Part shown: piece after piece, positions 10,136 to 19,489 of the stretch | Numbering within the stretch: the first letter of the stretch is position 1 | Layout: each line of letters opens with the position of its first letter | Notes under the pieces: model-generated | Seen by the model: only the letters and a program-made list of their open reading frames with translations | Databases searched by the model: none | Told to the model about the DNA's origin: nothing | Position numbers and translations under genes: made by a program | NCBI RefSeq assembly: GCF_010730195.1 | Contig: NZ_AP022613.1 | Location: forward strand, 2,666,001 to 2,730,000 | Direction of reading: 5' to 3' | DNA length: 64,000 nt | DNA from: Mycobacterium conspicuum | Lineage (GTDB): Bacteria; Actinomycetota; Actinomycetes; Mycobacteriales; Mycobacteriaceae

Positions 10136-12421
10136 GTGCTGCACGGAATGGCGCGACTTGCCATCGCGGCCCCGCGTCGGGTCGTCGCGCTGGCTGTGCT
10201 GGTGATGATCGGCACCGCGATCTTCGGCGTCCCGGTGGTCGCGTCGCTGTCGTCCGGCGGGGAACTGGCCCCCGACGCCGAATCGTCCCGGGCCGCCGCG
10301 CTGCTGGCGAAGAAGTTCGACCAGGGCGACATGGGCCTGCTGATCACCGTCACGGCGGACGGTGGAGCGCTGGGCCCGAAGGCGCCCGCAGTCGGCGCCG
10401 AAATCGCTCAGCGACTGAGCAATTCGCCTCACGTCGGGCAGGTGGTCTCTCCGTGGAGCGTCTCGCGCGACGCCGCGCGCAAGTTCATCAGCAGGGACGG
10501 CAAGACCGGATTGATCGTGGCGGCCTTCAACAGCGATTCCCAGGACGCGCAGGTCTACGCCAAGCAGTTCGCCGACCAATGGGTCCACGACCGCGACGGC
10601 GTCACGATGCGCGCCGGGGGAGACGCCGCCGTCGCCTGGCAGGTGAACGAGCAGACGCAAGAAGACCTGCTGCTCATGGAGTCGTTGGCGCTGCCGTTGA
10701 GTTTTGTGCTGCTCGTCTGGGTCTTCGGCGGACTGGTCGCGGCGGCGCTCCCGGTGGCCGTCGGGCTGTTTGCGATCTTCGGCGCCCTGGCCTCGCTGCG
10801 CACGATCACGCTGTTCGCCGACGTGTCGATATTCGCGCTCAACCTGACCGTCGCGCTGGGCATGGCGCTGGCCGTCGACTACACCCTGCTGATCCTCAGC
10901 CGATACCGGGACGAGCTCGCCGAGGGCCAATCCCGCGACGCCGCGCTGATCCGCACCATGGCCACCGCCGGCCGCACCGTGCTGTTCTCGGCAATGACGG
11001 TCGCGCTGTCCATGTCGGCGCTGGTGCTGTTCCCGCCGTATTTCCTGAAATCCTTCGCCTACGCGGGAGCCGCGGTGGTCGCGTTCACCGCCGCGGCGGC
11101 AATCATCGTGACGCCCGCAGCCATCGCGCTGCTGGGTGACCGGCTCGACGCGCTGGACGTGCGCCGCGTCCTGCCCCGGTTCCTCAGGCCCGACCGCCAC
11201 GCCCAGCCGGTGGAGGAGTGGTTCTGGTACCGGTGGACGAGGTTCGTGATGAGCCACGCCGTGCCGATCGGCGTGGCCATCACCGCCGTGCTGCTGCTGC
11301 TCGGCGCCCCCTTCCGGGAGGTGAAGTGGGGCTTCGCCGACGACCGGGTGCTGCCGACCACGGCGTCCGCGCGCCAGGTCGGCGATCAGCTGCGCCACGA
11401 CTTCGCCGGCGACGCGGTGCCCGACATCACCGTCGTGCTGCCCAACGCCGCCGGCTTGACCCTCGCCGACCTGGACACCTACGCCGCCGCCCTGTCCCGG
11501 GTGCCGGACGTGACGTCGGCGTCGTCGCCGCGCGGGACATTCGCCGGCGGCAGGCTGCAACCCGGACCGCCCGCGTCGGCCGCCGGACTGCGCGACGGCA
11601 GCGCGTTCCTCACGGTGACGACCACTGCGCCGCTGTACTCGGCCGCCTCGACATCCCAGCTGGACCGGTTGCACGCCGTGCCGACCCCGGGCGGCAAACC
11701 GGTGTTGCTGGCCGGCACCGCCGAGGGCAATCGCGACAGCGTGCACGCGATCGCGTCGCGGCTGCCCTGGGTGCTGACCATCATCGCGGTGGTCACCATG
11801 GTGCTGATGTTCGCGCTGACCGGCAGCGCGGTGTTGCCGTTCCAGGCGGTGCTGACCAACACGCTGTCGCTGACGGCATCCTTCGGCGCGCTGGTGTGGG
11901 TGTTTCAGGAGGGGCATCTGGGCGGGCTGGGCACCGCGGCGACCGGCACGCTCGGCGTGGAGCTGCCCGTGCTGCTGTTCTGCATCGCCTTCGGCCTGTC
12001 GATGGACTACGAGGTCTTCCTGATGTCGCGGATCCGGGAGTACTGGCGGGCGTCGCACCGGGGGTGGGGCGCCAACGACCGCAGCGTCGCGCTGGGGGTG
12101 GCCCATACCGGCCGGGTCATCACGGCCGCGGCGTTGATCATGACGATCTCCTTTGCCGCGCTGATGGCCGCGAAGGTGTCGTTCATGCGGTTGTTCGGCT
12201 TCGGCCTCACGGTCGCCGTGCTGGCCGACGCCACCCTGGTCCGCATGGCGCTGGTGCCGGCGTTCATGCATGTCCTGGGCCGGACCAACTGGTGGGCGCC
12301 CAAACCGCTGGCCGACCTGCACGATCGGTTCGGCCTGAGTGAGAACCCCGCCGCTGAAGCGGATCCGGGCCGCTTTCGCCGGCGCGCCCGTCGGGTGCTG
12401 TTCGGACAGGCCGCTCGTTGA
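10136..12421 (+). CDS. MMPL/RND-family transporter
   Basis: A 761-aa inner-membrane RND exporter. It has an N-terminal membrane helix, an extracytoplasmic loop, a block of membrane helices (about residues 185-330), a second loop and a second helix block (about 550-725). The typical MMPL stretch LAVDYTLLILSRYRDE in the first block and its counterpart FGLSMDYEVFLMSRIREY in the second are both present, with the intramembrane Asp-Tyr pair. It is shorter than classical MmpL lipid exporters (about 950 aa) and closer to the short YdfJ-like MMPL proteins. It lies 33 bases after the ABC gene on the same strand, so it probably belongs to the same export unit. The substrate is unknown. Confidence 0.9.
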   Translation: MLHGMARLAIAAPRRVVALAVLVMIGTAIFGVPVVASLSSGGELAPDAESSRAAALLAKKFDQGDMGLLITVTADGGALGPKAPAVGAEIAQRLSNSPHVGQVVSPWSVSRDAARKFISRDGKTGLIVAAFNSDSQDAQVYAKQFADQWVHDRDGVTMRAGGDAAVAWQVNEQTQEDLLLMESLALPLSFVLLVWVFGGLVAAALPVAVGLFAIFGALASLRTITLFADVSIFALNLTVALGMALAVDYTLLILSRYRDELAEGQSRDAALIRTMATAGRTVLFSAMTVALSMSALVLFPPYFLKSFAYAGAAVVAFTAAAAIIVTPAAIALLGDRLDALDVRRVLPRFLRPDRHAQPVEEWFWYRWTRFVMSHAVPIGVAITAVLLLLGAPFREVKWGFADDRVLPTTASARQVGDQLRHDFAGDAVPDITVVLPNAAGLTLADLDTYAAALSRVPDVTSASSPRGTFAGGRLQPGPPASAAGLRDGSAFLTVTTTAPLYSAASTSQLDRLHAVPTPGGKPVLLAGTAEGNRDSVHAIASRLPWVLTIIAVVTMVLMFALTGSAVLPFQAVLTNTLSLTASFGALVWVFQEGHLGGLGTAATGTLGVELPVLLFCIAFGLSMDYEVFLMSRIREYWRASHRGWGANDRSVALGVAHTGRVITAAALIMTISFAALMAAKVSFMRLFGFGLTVAVLADATLVRMALVPAFMHVLGRTNWWAPKPLADLHDRFGLSENPAAEADPGRFRRRARRVLFGQAAR

Positions 12422-12475
12422 TTCTGCGCTGAGGGCGGCCCCTACTCGAACAATTGCGCCCTCACCGCAGAGTCA
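12419..12475 (+). terminator. intrinsic-type hairpin after the RND exporter
   Basis: Two 19-base arms (12419-12437 and 12457-12475) pair at 17 of 19 positions around a 19-base loop, starting inside the RND stop codon. There is no U-tract, as is common for mycobacterial hairpin terminators. It probably ends the NRPS-ABC-RND transcript before the MFS gene. Confidence 0.6.
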
Positions 12476-12547
12476 ATCACCGACCAGCCCCGAGGCGTGC
12501 GACAGGCCGTGGTTGGGTAATTCTCTGTCCACCCAGATCGGAGGCAG

Positions 12548-14017
12548 ATGAGCGAACACGTGCAAACCGGAACGATCACAACCCACGTCCCGGCACGCCT
12601 GGACCGGCTGCCCTGGGCGAGGTTTCACTGGCGCGTCGTCGTCGGCCTCGGCGGCGTGTGGATCCTCGACGGGCTCGAGGTCACCATGGTGGGCAACGTG
12701 TCGTCGCGGCTCACCGAGCACGGCAGCGGCATCGAACTCAACCCCGCGGACATCGGCATGGCGGCGGCGTTCTACATCGCCGGTGCCTGCCTGGGTGCCT
12801 TGTTCTTCGGTCACCTGACCGACCGCTTCGGACGGCGCAACCTGTTCATCCTCACGCTGGCCGTCTATCTGATCGCCACCGTCGCGACGGCATTCGCGTT
12901 CGCGCCGTGGTATTTCTTCGTCGCGCGCTTTTTCACCGGCTCCGGCATCGGCGGCGAATACGCCGCGATCAATTCGGCGATCGACGAGTTGATTCCCGCG
13001 CGGGTGCGCGGTCGGGTGGACCTGATCATCAACGGGACATACTGGCTGGGCTCGGCCGCGGGCGCGGCCGGCGCGCTGGTTCTGCTCGACACGTCGAATT
13101 TCCCGGCGAACATCGGCTGGCGGCTCGCGTTCGGGATCGGTGCCCTGTTCGGTATTTTCGTCCTCCTGGTCCGACGCAACGTTCCCGAGAGCCCGCGGTG
13201 GCTGTTCATTCACGGGCGCGACGAGGAAGCCGAGCGCATCGTCGGCGACATCGAGTCCGACGTGCTGCGGGAAACGGGTCAGCCGCTGCCCGAGCCGCAG
13301 GGAAAGCCGCTGAAAATCCGCCAGCGCCAAACGATTTCGTTCGTCGAGATCGCCAGGGTGGCGTTCACGCTCTATCCGCGGCGCGCGGTGCTGGGGCTGG
13401 CGCTGTTCATCGGGCAGGCGTTCTTGTACAACGGCGTGACCTTCAACCTGGGCACGCTGCTCAGTGGGTTCTACGCGGTTCCGGCCGCGAAGGTGCCGCT
13501 GTTCTACATCCTGTGGGCGCTGAGCAATTTCGTCGGCCCGCTGGCGCTCGGGCATCTGTTCGACACAGTCGGCCGCAAACCGATGATCACCCTGTCCTAT
13601 GTCGGCTCGGCTGTGGTGGTCGTCGTCCTCGCGGTGCTGTTCGTGACGCAGGTCGGCGGAGTCTGGGCCTTCATCGCCGTGCTCGCGACGGCCTTCTTCC
13701 TGGCCTCGGCGGGTGCGAGCGCGGCCTACCTGACGGTCAGCGAGATCTTTCCGATGGAGACCCGGGCGCTGGCGATCGCCTTCTTCTACGCGATCGGCAC
13801 GGCGATCGGCGGCATCACCGGCCCGCTGCTGTTCGGCCAGTTGATCAATTACGGGCAGCGCGGCGAGGTGGTCTGGTCGTTCCTGATCGGAGCGGCGGTG
13901 ATGGCCGTCGCGGGGCTCGTCGAACTCTGGCTCGGGGTGGCGGCCGAACAGCGCCCGCTGGAAGAGCTGGCGTTGCCCTTGACGGTGGCCGACGCCTCAG
14001 ACGAAAAGGACGATTAG
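12548..14017 (+). CDS. MFS transporter, sugar-porter-like
   Basis: A 489-aa major facilitator with about 12 membrane segments. The inter-helix motif A reads GHLTDRFGRR, and PESPRWL after helix 6 is the signature seen in sugar porters and related metabolite:proton symporters. The cytoplasmic loop after PESPRWL is charged, as usual. It is preceded by GGAGG at 12540-12544. A hairpin separates it from the RND exporter, so it may be transcribed alone. The substrate cannot be read from sequence. Confidence 0.88.
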   Translation: MSEHVQTGTITTHVPARLDRLPWARFHWRVVVGLGGVWILDGLEVTMVGNVSSRLTEHGSGIELNPADIGMAAAFYIAGACLGALFFGHLTDRFGRRNLFILTLAVYLIATVATAFAFAPWYFFVARFFTGSGIGGEYAAINSAIDELIPARVRGRVDLIINGTYWLGSAAGAAGALVLLDTSNFPANIGWRLAFGIGALFGIFVLLVRRNVPESPRWLFIHGRDEEAERIVGDIESDVLRETGQPLPEPQGKPLKIRQRQTISFVEIARVAFTLYPRRAVLGLALFIGQAFLYNGVTFNLGTLLSGFYAVPAAKVPLFYILWALSNFVGPLALGHLFDTVGRKPMITLSYVGSAVVVVVLAVLFVTQVGGVWAFIAVLATAFFLASAGASAAYLTVSEIFPMETRALAIAFFYAIGTAIGGITGPLLFGQLINYGQRGEVVWSFLIGAAVMAVAGLVELWLGVAAEQRPLEELALPLTVADASDEKDD

Positions 14018-14037
14018 CGCCGTGTAGCGTCCGAGCA

Positions 14038-14409
14038 ATGCCATCCCAGGAAGCCATCGCACAGACCGTCAATCGTTATCTCGAGTTCCTGTCCAAAGGC
14101 AGCGCCGACGATATCGCGAGCCTGTACGCCGCCGACGCCACCATCGAGGACCCGATCGGATCCGACATTCGGCGCGGCCACGACGCCGTCCGCGAGTTCT
14201 ACGCGGCGGTCGAGGGCATCAAGAAGGAAACCGAACTGGTGCACCTGCGGATCGGCGGCAGCGAGGCGGCGTTTTTCTGGCACCTCACCCTCGACGCCGG
14301 GGGCAGTCGCAGCCGCTTGTCGCCCATCTCGGTGATGCGGTTCGACGACGACGCCAAAATCACGTCGATGCGGGCGTTTTGGTCGCCGACCGACATGAAG
14401 GTCCTTTAG
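14038..14409 (+). CDS. NTF2-like / ketosteroid-isomerase-like protein
   Basis: A 123-aa protein with the SnoaL/KSI-type cone fold signature: an N-terminal helix (NRYLEFLSKGSADDIASLY), then a strand containing DPIGSDIRRGHDAVREFY and a C-terminal VMRFDDDAKITSMRAFWS. Related mycobacterial proteins are annotated as steroid delta-isomerase-like. The start ATG at 14038 gives the normal family length. It ends directly against the convergent gene at 14410 with no gap. Whether it acts on steroids is not shown by the sequence. Confidence 0.82.
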   Translation: MPSQEAIAQTVNRYLEFLSKGSADDIASLYAADATIEDPIGSDIRRGHDAVREFYAAVEGIKKETELVHLRIGGSEAAFFWHLTLDAGGSRSRLSPISVMRFDDDAKITSMRAFWSPTDMKVL

Positions 14410-15270
14410 CTAGAAATTCCGTCGCAGCGTCATCGGGGTGACGGCGGGCATGTCACCCGCGGCGATCACCGTGCGCGCGATCGGCGTCAACGCGTCCAGC
14501 AACGCCTGAACCTCGGCGTCGTCCAGGCTGTCGAACACACGTAGCGACAGCGCGTCCGTGCTGGCCTCGATGTGGTTCTTCAGGTCCCGTCCGGCGGGTG
14601 TCAGGGCGCCGTCGTCGGTGAGCAGGCCGCGGCTGGCCAAGCTTTGCTCGCACGCGCGCCACTCGGCGTCGTCGTAGTGCCGGGTCCGCCTCATGTAGTC
14701 CGCGGGCACCGTGCCGGCGGCGCAGTGCAGAACGGTCGACTCCCGGCCCGAGACACCGGCGGCCGCCAGCACCGCGACGTGGCCGTCGCCGCGATGCTCA
14801 CGCAGCAGCGTCGTGGCATGCCAGAGCGCGGCAATCGGATCGGTCGGCATCGGCAAGGCCAGGTTGGCCGCGAACAGGGCCCGACCGTCCACGGATGCCT
14901 GCCGGGCGGCGCTGCCGGCCAATTGTGCTGCCGCGCGGACGGTTTCGTCATCGGTGATGCCGTAGCGCCGCAGCGCGGCCACCGCCGCCGCTTCGCGCGC
15001 CGCCAACACCACCTGCGGCCCGGCGATGTCCCACGCCGCGGGCAGGGCTTTGGCGACCCCGGCCGCCGCGAAGTTGTAAAACAGTGCGGTCACCACTTCG
15101 GGGGCCACCCGGCCCAGCGGGGCCGAGCGGGCGGCGAAGTAGCCCATCCAGAACCCGCGGAAGCCGAGGTCGTCCATCGCCGCGCGCGCCTCCGGCGCGA
15201 AATACGTCACCGCATGAATCGGTTCGAAACGGTCGTAGAGCTGCCGGGCCAGCTCGGGTAGGCGTTGCAT
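14410..15270 (-). CDS. SCO6745-family protein of unknown function
   Basis: A 286-aa soluble protein. The N-terminal stretch RFEPIHAVTYFAPEARAAMDDLGFRGFWMGYFAARSAPLG is characteristic of the actinobacterial SCO6745 family (quoted here as family recognition). The C-terminal half (from about residue 190) looks like a winged-helix or HTH-like segment. No catalytic motif is obvious. Its stop codon abuts the stop of the convergent NTF2-like gene. Confidence 0.75.
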   Translation of the reverse strand: MQRLPELARQLYDRFEPIHAVTYFAPEARAAMDDLGFRGFWMGYFAARSAPLGRVAPEVVTALFYNFAAAGVAKALPAAWDIAGPQVVLAAREAAAVAALRRYGITDDETVRAAAQLAGSAARQASVDGRALFAANLALPMPTDPIAALWHATTLLREHRGDGHVAVLAAAGVSGRESTVLHCAAGTVPADYMRRTRHYDDAEWRACEQSLASRGLLTDDGALTPAGRDLKNHIEASTDALSLRVFDSLDDAEVQALLDALTPIARTVIAAGDMPAVTPMTLRRNF

Positions 15271-15436
15271 CCCTGAAGCTAACCACCGGCCGCACCACGA
15301 TCACCCCCTGGGCCGACCGCTGCGCAGCTTGTCGGAGACCGCCGAACGCTGTCCTGGAATTTCTTCGTCCACCCCGGCGTTGCCGCTGAGTACAGCTAGC
15401 AATACCCAGCACTGTTCTGCGCGAGGGAGCCGGTCG

Positions 15437-15934
15437 ATGCCTGTCAGCACTGCGATGTCCGCCGAGGATCTGGGAATTTTCGAATCCGCCCGAATGGACC
15501 GGGAGATGGCACGCGAACTGGGGCAGAACTCGCAGCGGCGCAACAAGACGTCCGCGCTCGGGACGGCGCTGGCGAACGCGTCGACGCCACGCCTGCTCAT
15601 GCTGCTGAGCGGCGTCCTGCTGCTGGTGGGCGGCTTGCTGGCGCTGCGGTTTCCCGTCTTCCTCGCCGAGTTCGACCAGTGGGGCTTTCAAATCAACTGC
15701 GGCACCGGATTCGGCAGCGATTGGACCCAGGCCGCGACCGCGGACGGGGCCGGAACCCACTTCGTGGAGCAATGCCGCGCGGCCGTCACGATCCGTCGGG
15801 CCTGGGCCTTCCCGGTGGCGGCCGCGGGGGCGGTGCTGCTGACTGCGCTGCTGATCAGGCCGGCGCGCCGCGAACCCACGCCGGTGCGGTTGTCCTGGCC
15901 GTCGCCGTATCGCAGCCGGCGGGTCTCGGCGTAA
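15437..15934 (+). CDS. hypothetical two-helix membrane protein
   Basis: A 165-aa protein of unknown function. A cytoplasmic N-terminus of about 55 residues is followed by a hydrophobic helix (LLMLLSGVLLLVGGLLAL), an extracytoplasmic loop of about 55 residues containing two cysteines, and a second helix (AWAFPVAAAGAVLLTALLI), then a short basic tail. I chose ATG 15437 because GAGGGAG lies seven bases upstream; a longer in-frame start at 15329 lacks such a site. The loop cysteines could form a disulphide (inference). Confidence 0.68.
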   Translation: MPVSTAMSAEDLGIFESARMDREMARELGQNSQRRNKTSALGTALANASTPRLLMLLSGVLLLVGGLLALRFPVFLAEFDQWGFQINCGTGFGSDWTQAATADGAGTHFVEQCRAAVTIRRAWAFPVAAAGAVLLTALLIRPARREPTPVRLSWPSPYRSRRVSA

Positions 15935-15986
15935 TCCGGGGCATAACCCGACATTTTCGGCCGCCGCTCGGGCATGCTTGCTGAGC

Positions 15987-17387
15987 ATGACGGACCGGCG
16001 ACACGACAACCTGCTGATCGTGCACTGGCACGACACCGGCCGCTGGCTGGGGGCTTACGGGCATCCCGGCGTCTCGAGCCCCCGCCTGGATCGCCTGGCC
16101 GCCGAGGGCATCCTGTTCACCCGCGCCCATGCTGCCGCCCCGCAGTGCTCACCATCGCGCGGGGCGATATTCACCGGTCGGTATCCACACAGCAACGGCC
16201 TGATCGGGTTGGCCCATCACGGTTTTGAGTATCGCGAAGGGGTCCGCACGCTGCCGCAGATCCTGTCGGAGGCCGGCTGGTACTCGGCGCTGTTCGGGAT
16301 GCAGCACGAAACGTCCTTCCCGGCGCGGCTGGGCTTCGACGAGTTCGACGTGTCCGACTCGCACTGCGACCATGTCGTCGCCAAGGCGCAGGAATGGCTG
16401 ACCGAGAGCGCGCCGCTGGACGGGGGTGACCCGTTCCTGCTGACCGCCGGGTTCTTCGAAACGCACCGGCCCTGGGCGGGGGAGTATCGGCCGGCGTCGC
16501 TCGAGGTCGTCGAAGTGCCCGCCTACCTGCCCGACGTCGCGGACGTCCGCAGCGACCTCGCCGACTTCTATGGGGCGATCGCGGTGGCGGACGCGGCGGT
16601 CGGCCGCCTGCTGGACACGCTGGCGGAGACCGGTTTGGACGCCAGCACGTGGGTGGTTTTCTTCACTGACCACGGCGCACCATTCCCGCGTGCGAAGTCG
16701 ATGCTGTACGGCGCCGGCACCGAGATCTCATTGATCATCCGGCCGCCCACGCGGCTGGGCGTCGAGCCGCGGGTCTACGACGAGTTGTTCAGCGGTATCG
16801 ACCTGCTGCCGACACTGCTCGACATGTTCGGCATCGAAGTACCGGCCGACGTGGAAGGTGTTTCACACGCAAACAATCTGCTGCGGTTCACCGCGGGCGC
16901 GGCACCCGTTCGTCGAGAAGTGTTCACCGAGAAGACCTTTCACGACTCGTTTGATCCGATGCGCGCCGTCCGCACCAAGGAATACAGCTACATCGAGAAC
17001 TACGCGCCGCGTCACCTCGTCGACTTACCCTTGGACATTCAGGACAGCCCATCCGGGAAAGCGGTGTACGAGTACGCGGAAGGGCCGCGCCCGCCGCGCG
17101 AGCTCTACAACCTCCTCGACGACCCCGACGAGTTGAACAACCTGCTCCTCGGGGACGAGCGCGACGGATTGGCCGGGGTTGCAGACGAACTCGCGCTGCG
17201 CCTGCGCCAGTGGCGAGAACGGACGGGCGACGTGTGCCCGTCGGAGTCTGCCGGGCCGCGAATCCTGTTCGAGCGCACCGAAACCTACGTCGAGGCCAGC
17301 ATGCGGACCCTCGGTGTGCGGCCGACCCCGCGTTCGCCCCGCGGAACAGAACGCGGCGTGCGGCAGGTAACCGGTACCAAGCACTAG
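15987..17387 (+). CDS. sulfatase family protein (SGSH-like)
   Basis: A 466-aa alkaline-phosphatase-superfamily sulfatase. CSPSR at residues 54-58 is the formylglycine consensus C-x-P-S-R, and the following GAIFTGRYPHSNG fits type I sulfatases of the heparan N-sulfatase subgroup. TDHG in FFTDHGAPF supplies the second metal-binding site. The N-terminal metal motif is unusual: the normal Asp-Asp pair reads His15-Asp16 (VHWHDTGRW). No signal peptide is visible, so it is probably cytoplasmic. The start ATG 15987 is preferred over 15978. The substrate is unknown. Confidence 0.85.
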   Translation: MTDRRHDNLLIVHWHDTGRWLGAYGHPGVSSPRLDRLAAEGILFTRAHAAAPQCSPSRGAIFTGRYPHSNGLIGLAHHGFEYREGVRTLPQILSEAGWYSALFGMQHETSFPARLGFDEFDVSDSHCDHVVAKAQEWLTESAPLDGGDPFLLTAGFFETHRPWAGEYRPASLEVVEVPAYLPDVADVRSDLADFYGAIAVADAAVGRLLDTLAETGLDASTWVVFFTDHGAPFPRAKSMLYGAGTEISLIIRPPTRLGVEPRVYDELFSGIDLLPTLLDMFGIEVPADVEGVSHANNLLRFTAGAAPVRREVFTEKTFHDSFDPMRAVRTKEYSYIENYAPRHLVDLPLDIQDSPSGKAVYEYAEGPRPPRELYNLLDDPDELNNLLLGDERDGLAGVADELALRLRQWRERTGDVCPSESAGPRILFERTETYVEASMRTLGVRPTPRSPRGTERGVRQVTGTKH

Positions 17388-17390
17388 CCC

Positions 17391-17412
17391 GCAAGAATTC
17401 CGCAAGGATTCC
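17391..17412 (+). repeat. 11-base tandem repeat, two copies
   Basis: GCAAGAATTCC is followed immediately by GCAAGGATTCC, differing at one base, just after the sulfatase stop codon. Its function is unknown; it may simply be a slippage product. Confidence 0.45.
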
Positions 17413-17545
17413 GCGACCAAGCGGCAAGCGGCTTCCGTCAGCCTAAGTGCGTCGGCCGCCGTCCGGCACGGACGAGGAGAATCGGCCCCGACCTTTTGCT
17501 GGGAAAGGATATGAGGTGCCCACAGAAAGGATTTACGATTTGCCC

Positions 17546-19465
17546 ATGTCGCTAGCGGCTGGCCAGGTGTTCGCCGGATACACCATCGTGCGCGTGCTGG
17601 GCGCGGGCGCCATGGGCACCGTGTACTTGGTGTCGCATCCGCGGTTGCCGCGCCAGGATGCGCTCAAGGTGTTGCCGGCGGACCTAACCGCCAACCCGGA
17701 GTTTCGGGCCCGTTTTCTGCGCGAGGCGGAGCTAGCGGCCGGTCTGTCGCATCCGAACATCGTGCGGATCCACGACCGCGGCGAAGAGGACGGGCAATTC
17801 TGGATTTCGATGGCCTACGTGGCCGGCACGGATGCGGGCCGCTTCCTGCGCGAACAGTTTCCGGGCGGCATGCCCCTCGATGAGGTCGCCGCGATCATCG
17901 CCGCGGTGGCCTCGGCGCTGGATTATGCCCATCACCGGGGGTTGTTGCACCGCGACGTCAAGCCGGCCAACATCTTGTTGGCCGATCCCGACGCAGGGCT
18001 GCGGCGAGTCTTTCTGGCCGATTTCGGGATCGCGCGCAGCATCGACGATGCGGCGGGGCTGACCGCGACGAACATGACGGTGGGCACGGTGAATTACGCG
18101 GCGCCCGAGCAGTTGCGGGGCGAGGCCATCGATGGACGCGCCGATCAATATGCGTTGGCCTGCACCGCTTTTCACTTGTTGACCGGGGCAGCGCCGTTTG
18201 AAGACTCCAACCAGGCGGTGGTGATCAGCCGCCATGTCAACACCCCGCCGCCGTCGATCGGCGCGCGACGTCCCGAATTGGCGGGGCTGGACGCGGTGTT
18301 CGCCACCGCGATGGCCAAAGATCCGTCGCAGCGATTCGTCAGCTGCACCCAGTTCGCCGAGCACCTGCGCCAACAGTCGAGCCCCGGCTTCGCCTATGCC
18401 GGGGAGATTCCGGCCCGGCCGGACACCGAAGTCACCCAGCCGTCGTTGAGCGCCGTGGCGCCCACGGTGGTGCTGCGATCGAAGCGGCGGCGCCGCGGTG
18501 TGCTGGCCGGGGCCCTGGCCGGCGCCGCGTTGCTGGTCGCCGGCGCGGTTTTCGCGGGTGTCAAGCTCATCGATGCCCCCAAGCCGGTCCCCGTGGCGGC
18601 ACCGCACGGGTCCAGCGCGGCGCCCAAAGCCGCTCAAGCTTCAGCGCCCAACACGGGTCCGTTCACCGGCGTCTACAACGTCGATTTCGCCCGCGTCACC
18701 AGCCTCGAAGGCCAAGTGCCCAAGGGTGCGACGCCGACCACCGAAACGTGGGCGGTCCGCTCGGCCTGTGGCAGCGCCGGGTGCATGGCCACCGCGTCAC
18801 GGCTATCCGGTGACACCCTGCAGGTCACGTCGATGGTGCTGGACCAGGTCGACGGTAACTGGATCGCGGTGAGCGTCGGCTCTACCAACTGCGGGAAGCT
18901 CGACGGCGAAGTGTGGGAAACCTTCACGTTGCAGCCCCGTCCCGATGGCACCCTGGTCGGCGAAGCCACCCAGACGATGGCCGTGGGGTGCGGCAACAAA
19001 CGAAGCGTCACGTTCACCCGCACCGGCGACGCCGACCTCAGCACCCTTCCCGACCCAGCGACGCTGCCCCCGCGCGTGGTGTCCCCGGCCGAAGGGCTGC
19101 GCGGCCGCTACCACGAGTCGGATGTCACGCCGACCGGCTTCAAAGAAGAGGGGGACTACACCGTCCAGACCCATTGCCTGCGCACGGGGGATCGGTGCAT
19201 GAGCTTCTTCCACGCGCCACCCAGTTCCTGGTGGGCGCTGGTGTTCGGCGGCGGACAGTGGGTGTATGCCCGAGAGTTCGACAGCCGGTGCTCGAAGGGC
19301 GGCACGGCGCACGTGAAGGTCAACTCGCAATTCCCGCTGCCGCAGCCGGCGCAGAATCCGATTGCGCTGCTCACCGGGCAGGGCTTCGAGGACGTGCAGT
19401 CAGCTAACGGCACTAACTGCGGCAGCACCAGCGTGACCGTCAAATTCGCGCGCACCGGAGACTAG
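17546..19465 (+). CDS. serine/threonine protein kinase, PknF-like, transmembrane
   Basis: A 639-aa receptor kinase. The N-terminus (SLAAGQVFAGYTIVRVLGAGAMG) strongly resembles PknF. The kinase domain (about 10-275) has the glycine loop GAGAMG, the ATP Lys in ALKVL, catalytic HRDVKPANI, DFGIAR and APEQL. A Thr/Pro-poor juxtamembrane segment leads to one helix (about residues 320-337), then a roughly 300-aa extracytoplasmic domain with several cysteines. A GTG at 17516 with GGGAAAGGA upstream is an alternative start; ATG 17546 is chosen by similarity to PknF. The lipoprotein 24 bases downstream is probably co-transcribed. Confidence 0.9.
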   Translation: MSLAAGQVFAGYTIVRVLGAGAMGTVYLVSHPRLPRQDALKVLPADLTANPEFRARFLREAELAAGLSHPNIVRIHDRGEEDGQFWISMAYVAGTDAGRFLREQFPGGMPLDEVAAIIAAVASALDYAHHRGLLHRDVKPANILLADPDAGLRRVFLADFGIARSIDDAAGLTATNMTVGTVNYAAPEQLRGEAIDGRADQYALACTAFHLLTGAAPFEDSNQAVVISRHVNTPPPSIGARRPELAGLDAVFATAMAKDPSQRFVSCTQFAEHLRQQSSPGFAYAGEIPARPDTEVTQPSLSAVAPTVVLRSKRRRRGVLAGALAGAALLVAGAVFAGVKLIDAPKPVPVAAPHGSSAAPKAAQASAPNTGPFTGVYNVDFARVTSLEGQVPKGATPTTETWAVRSACGSAGCMATASRLSGDTLQVTSMVLDQVDGNWIAVSVGSTNCGKLDGEVWETFTLQPRPDGTLVGEATQTMAVGCGNKRSVTFTRTGDADLSTLPDPATLPPRVVSPAEGLRGRYHESDVTPTGFKEEGDYTVQTHCLRTGDRCMSFFHAPPSSWWALVFGGGQWVYAREFDSRCSKGGTAHVKVNSQFPLPQPAQNPIALLTGQGFEDVQSANGTNCGSTSVTVKFARTGD

Positions 19466-19489
19466 CCGGCAACGGAAGTGGGAGGACGC

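Noticed and set aside
9521..12322. Very long minus-strand open frame (over 900 codons) opposite the RND exporter
   Set aside because: Composition is extreme (His, Arg, Gln, Gly) with no domain. It is the expected antisense shadow of a GC-rich coding region whose plus strand is clearly MMPL.
12454..14409. One plus-strand frame spanning the MFS gene and the NTF2-like gene
   Set aside because: Only its last 123 codons make sense as protein. The rest is a shadow frame of the MFS transporter.
15402..15407. Minus-strand GGGTAT before the SCO6745-family gene
   Set aside because: No GTTT-like element lies 15-17 bases upstream.
17511..17545. ATG 17511 as kinase start
   Set aside because: It is out of frame with the kinase; the GTG at 17516 and ATG at 17546 are the in-frame options.
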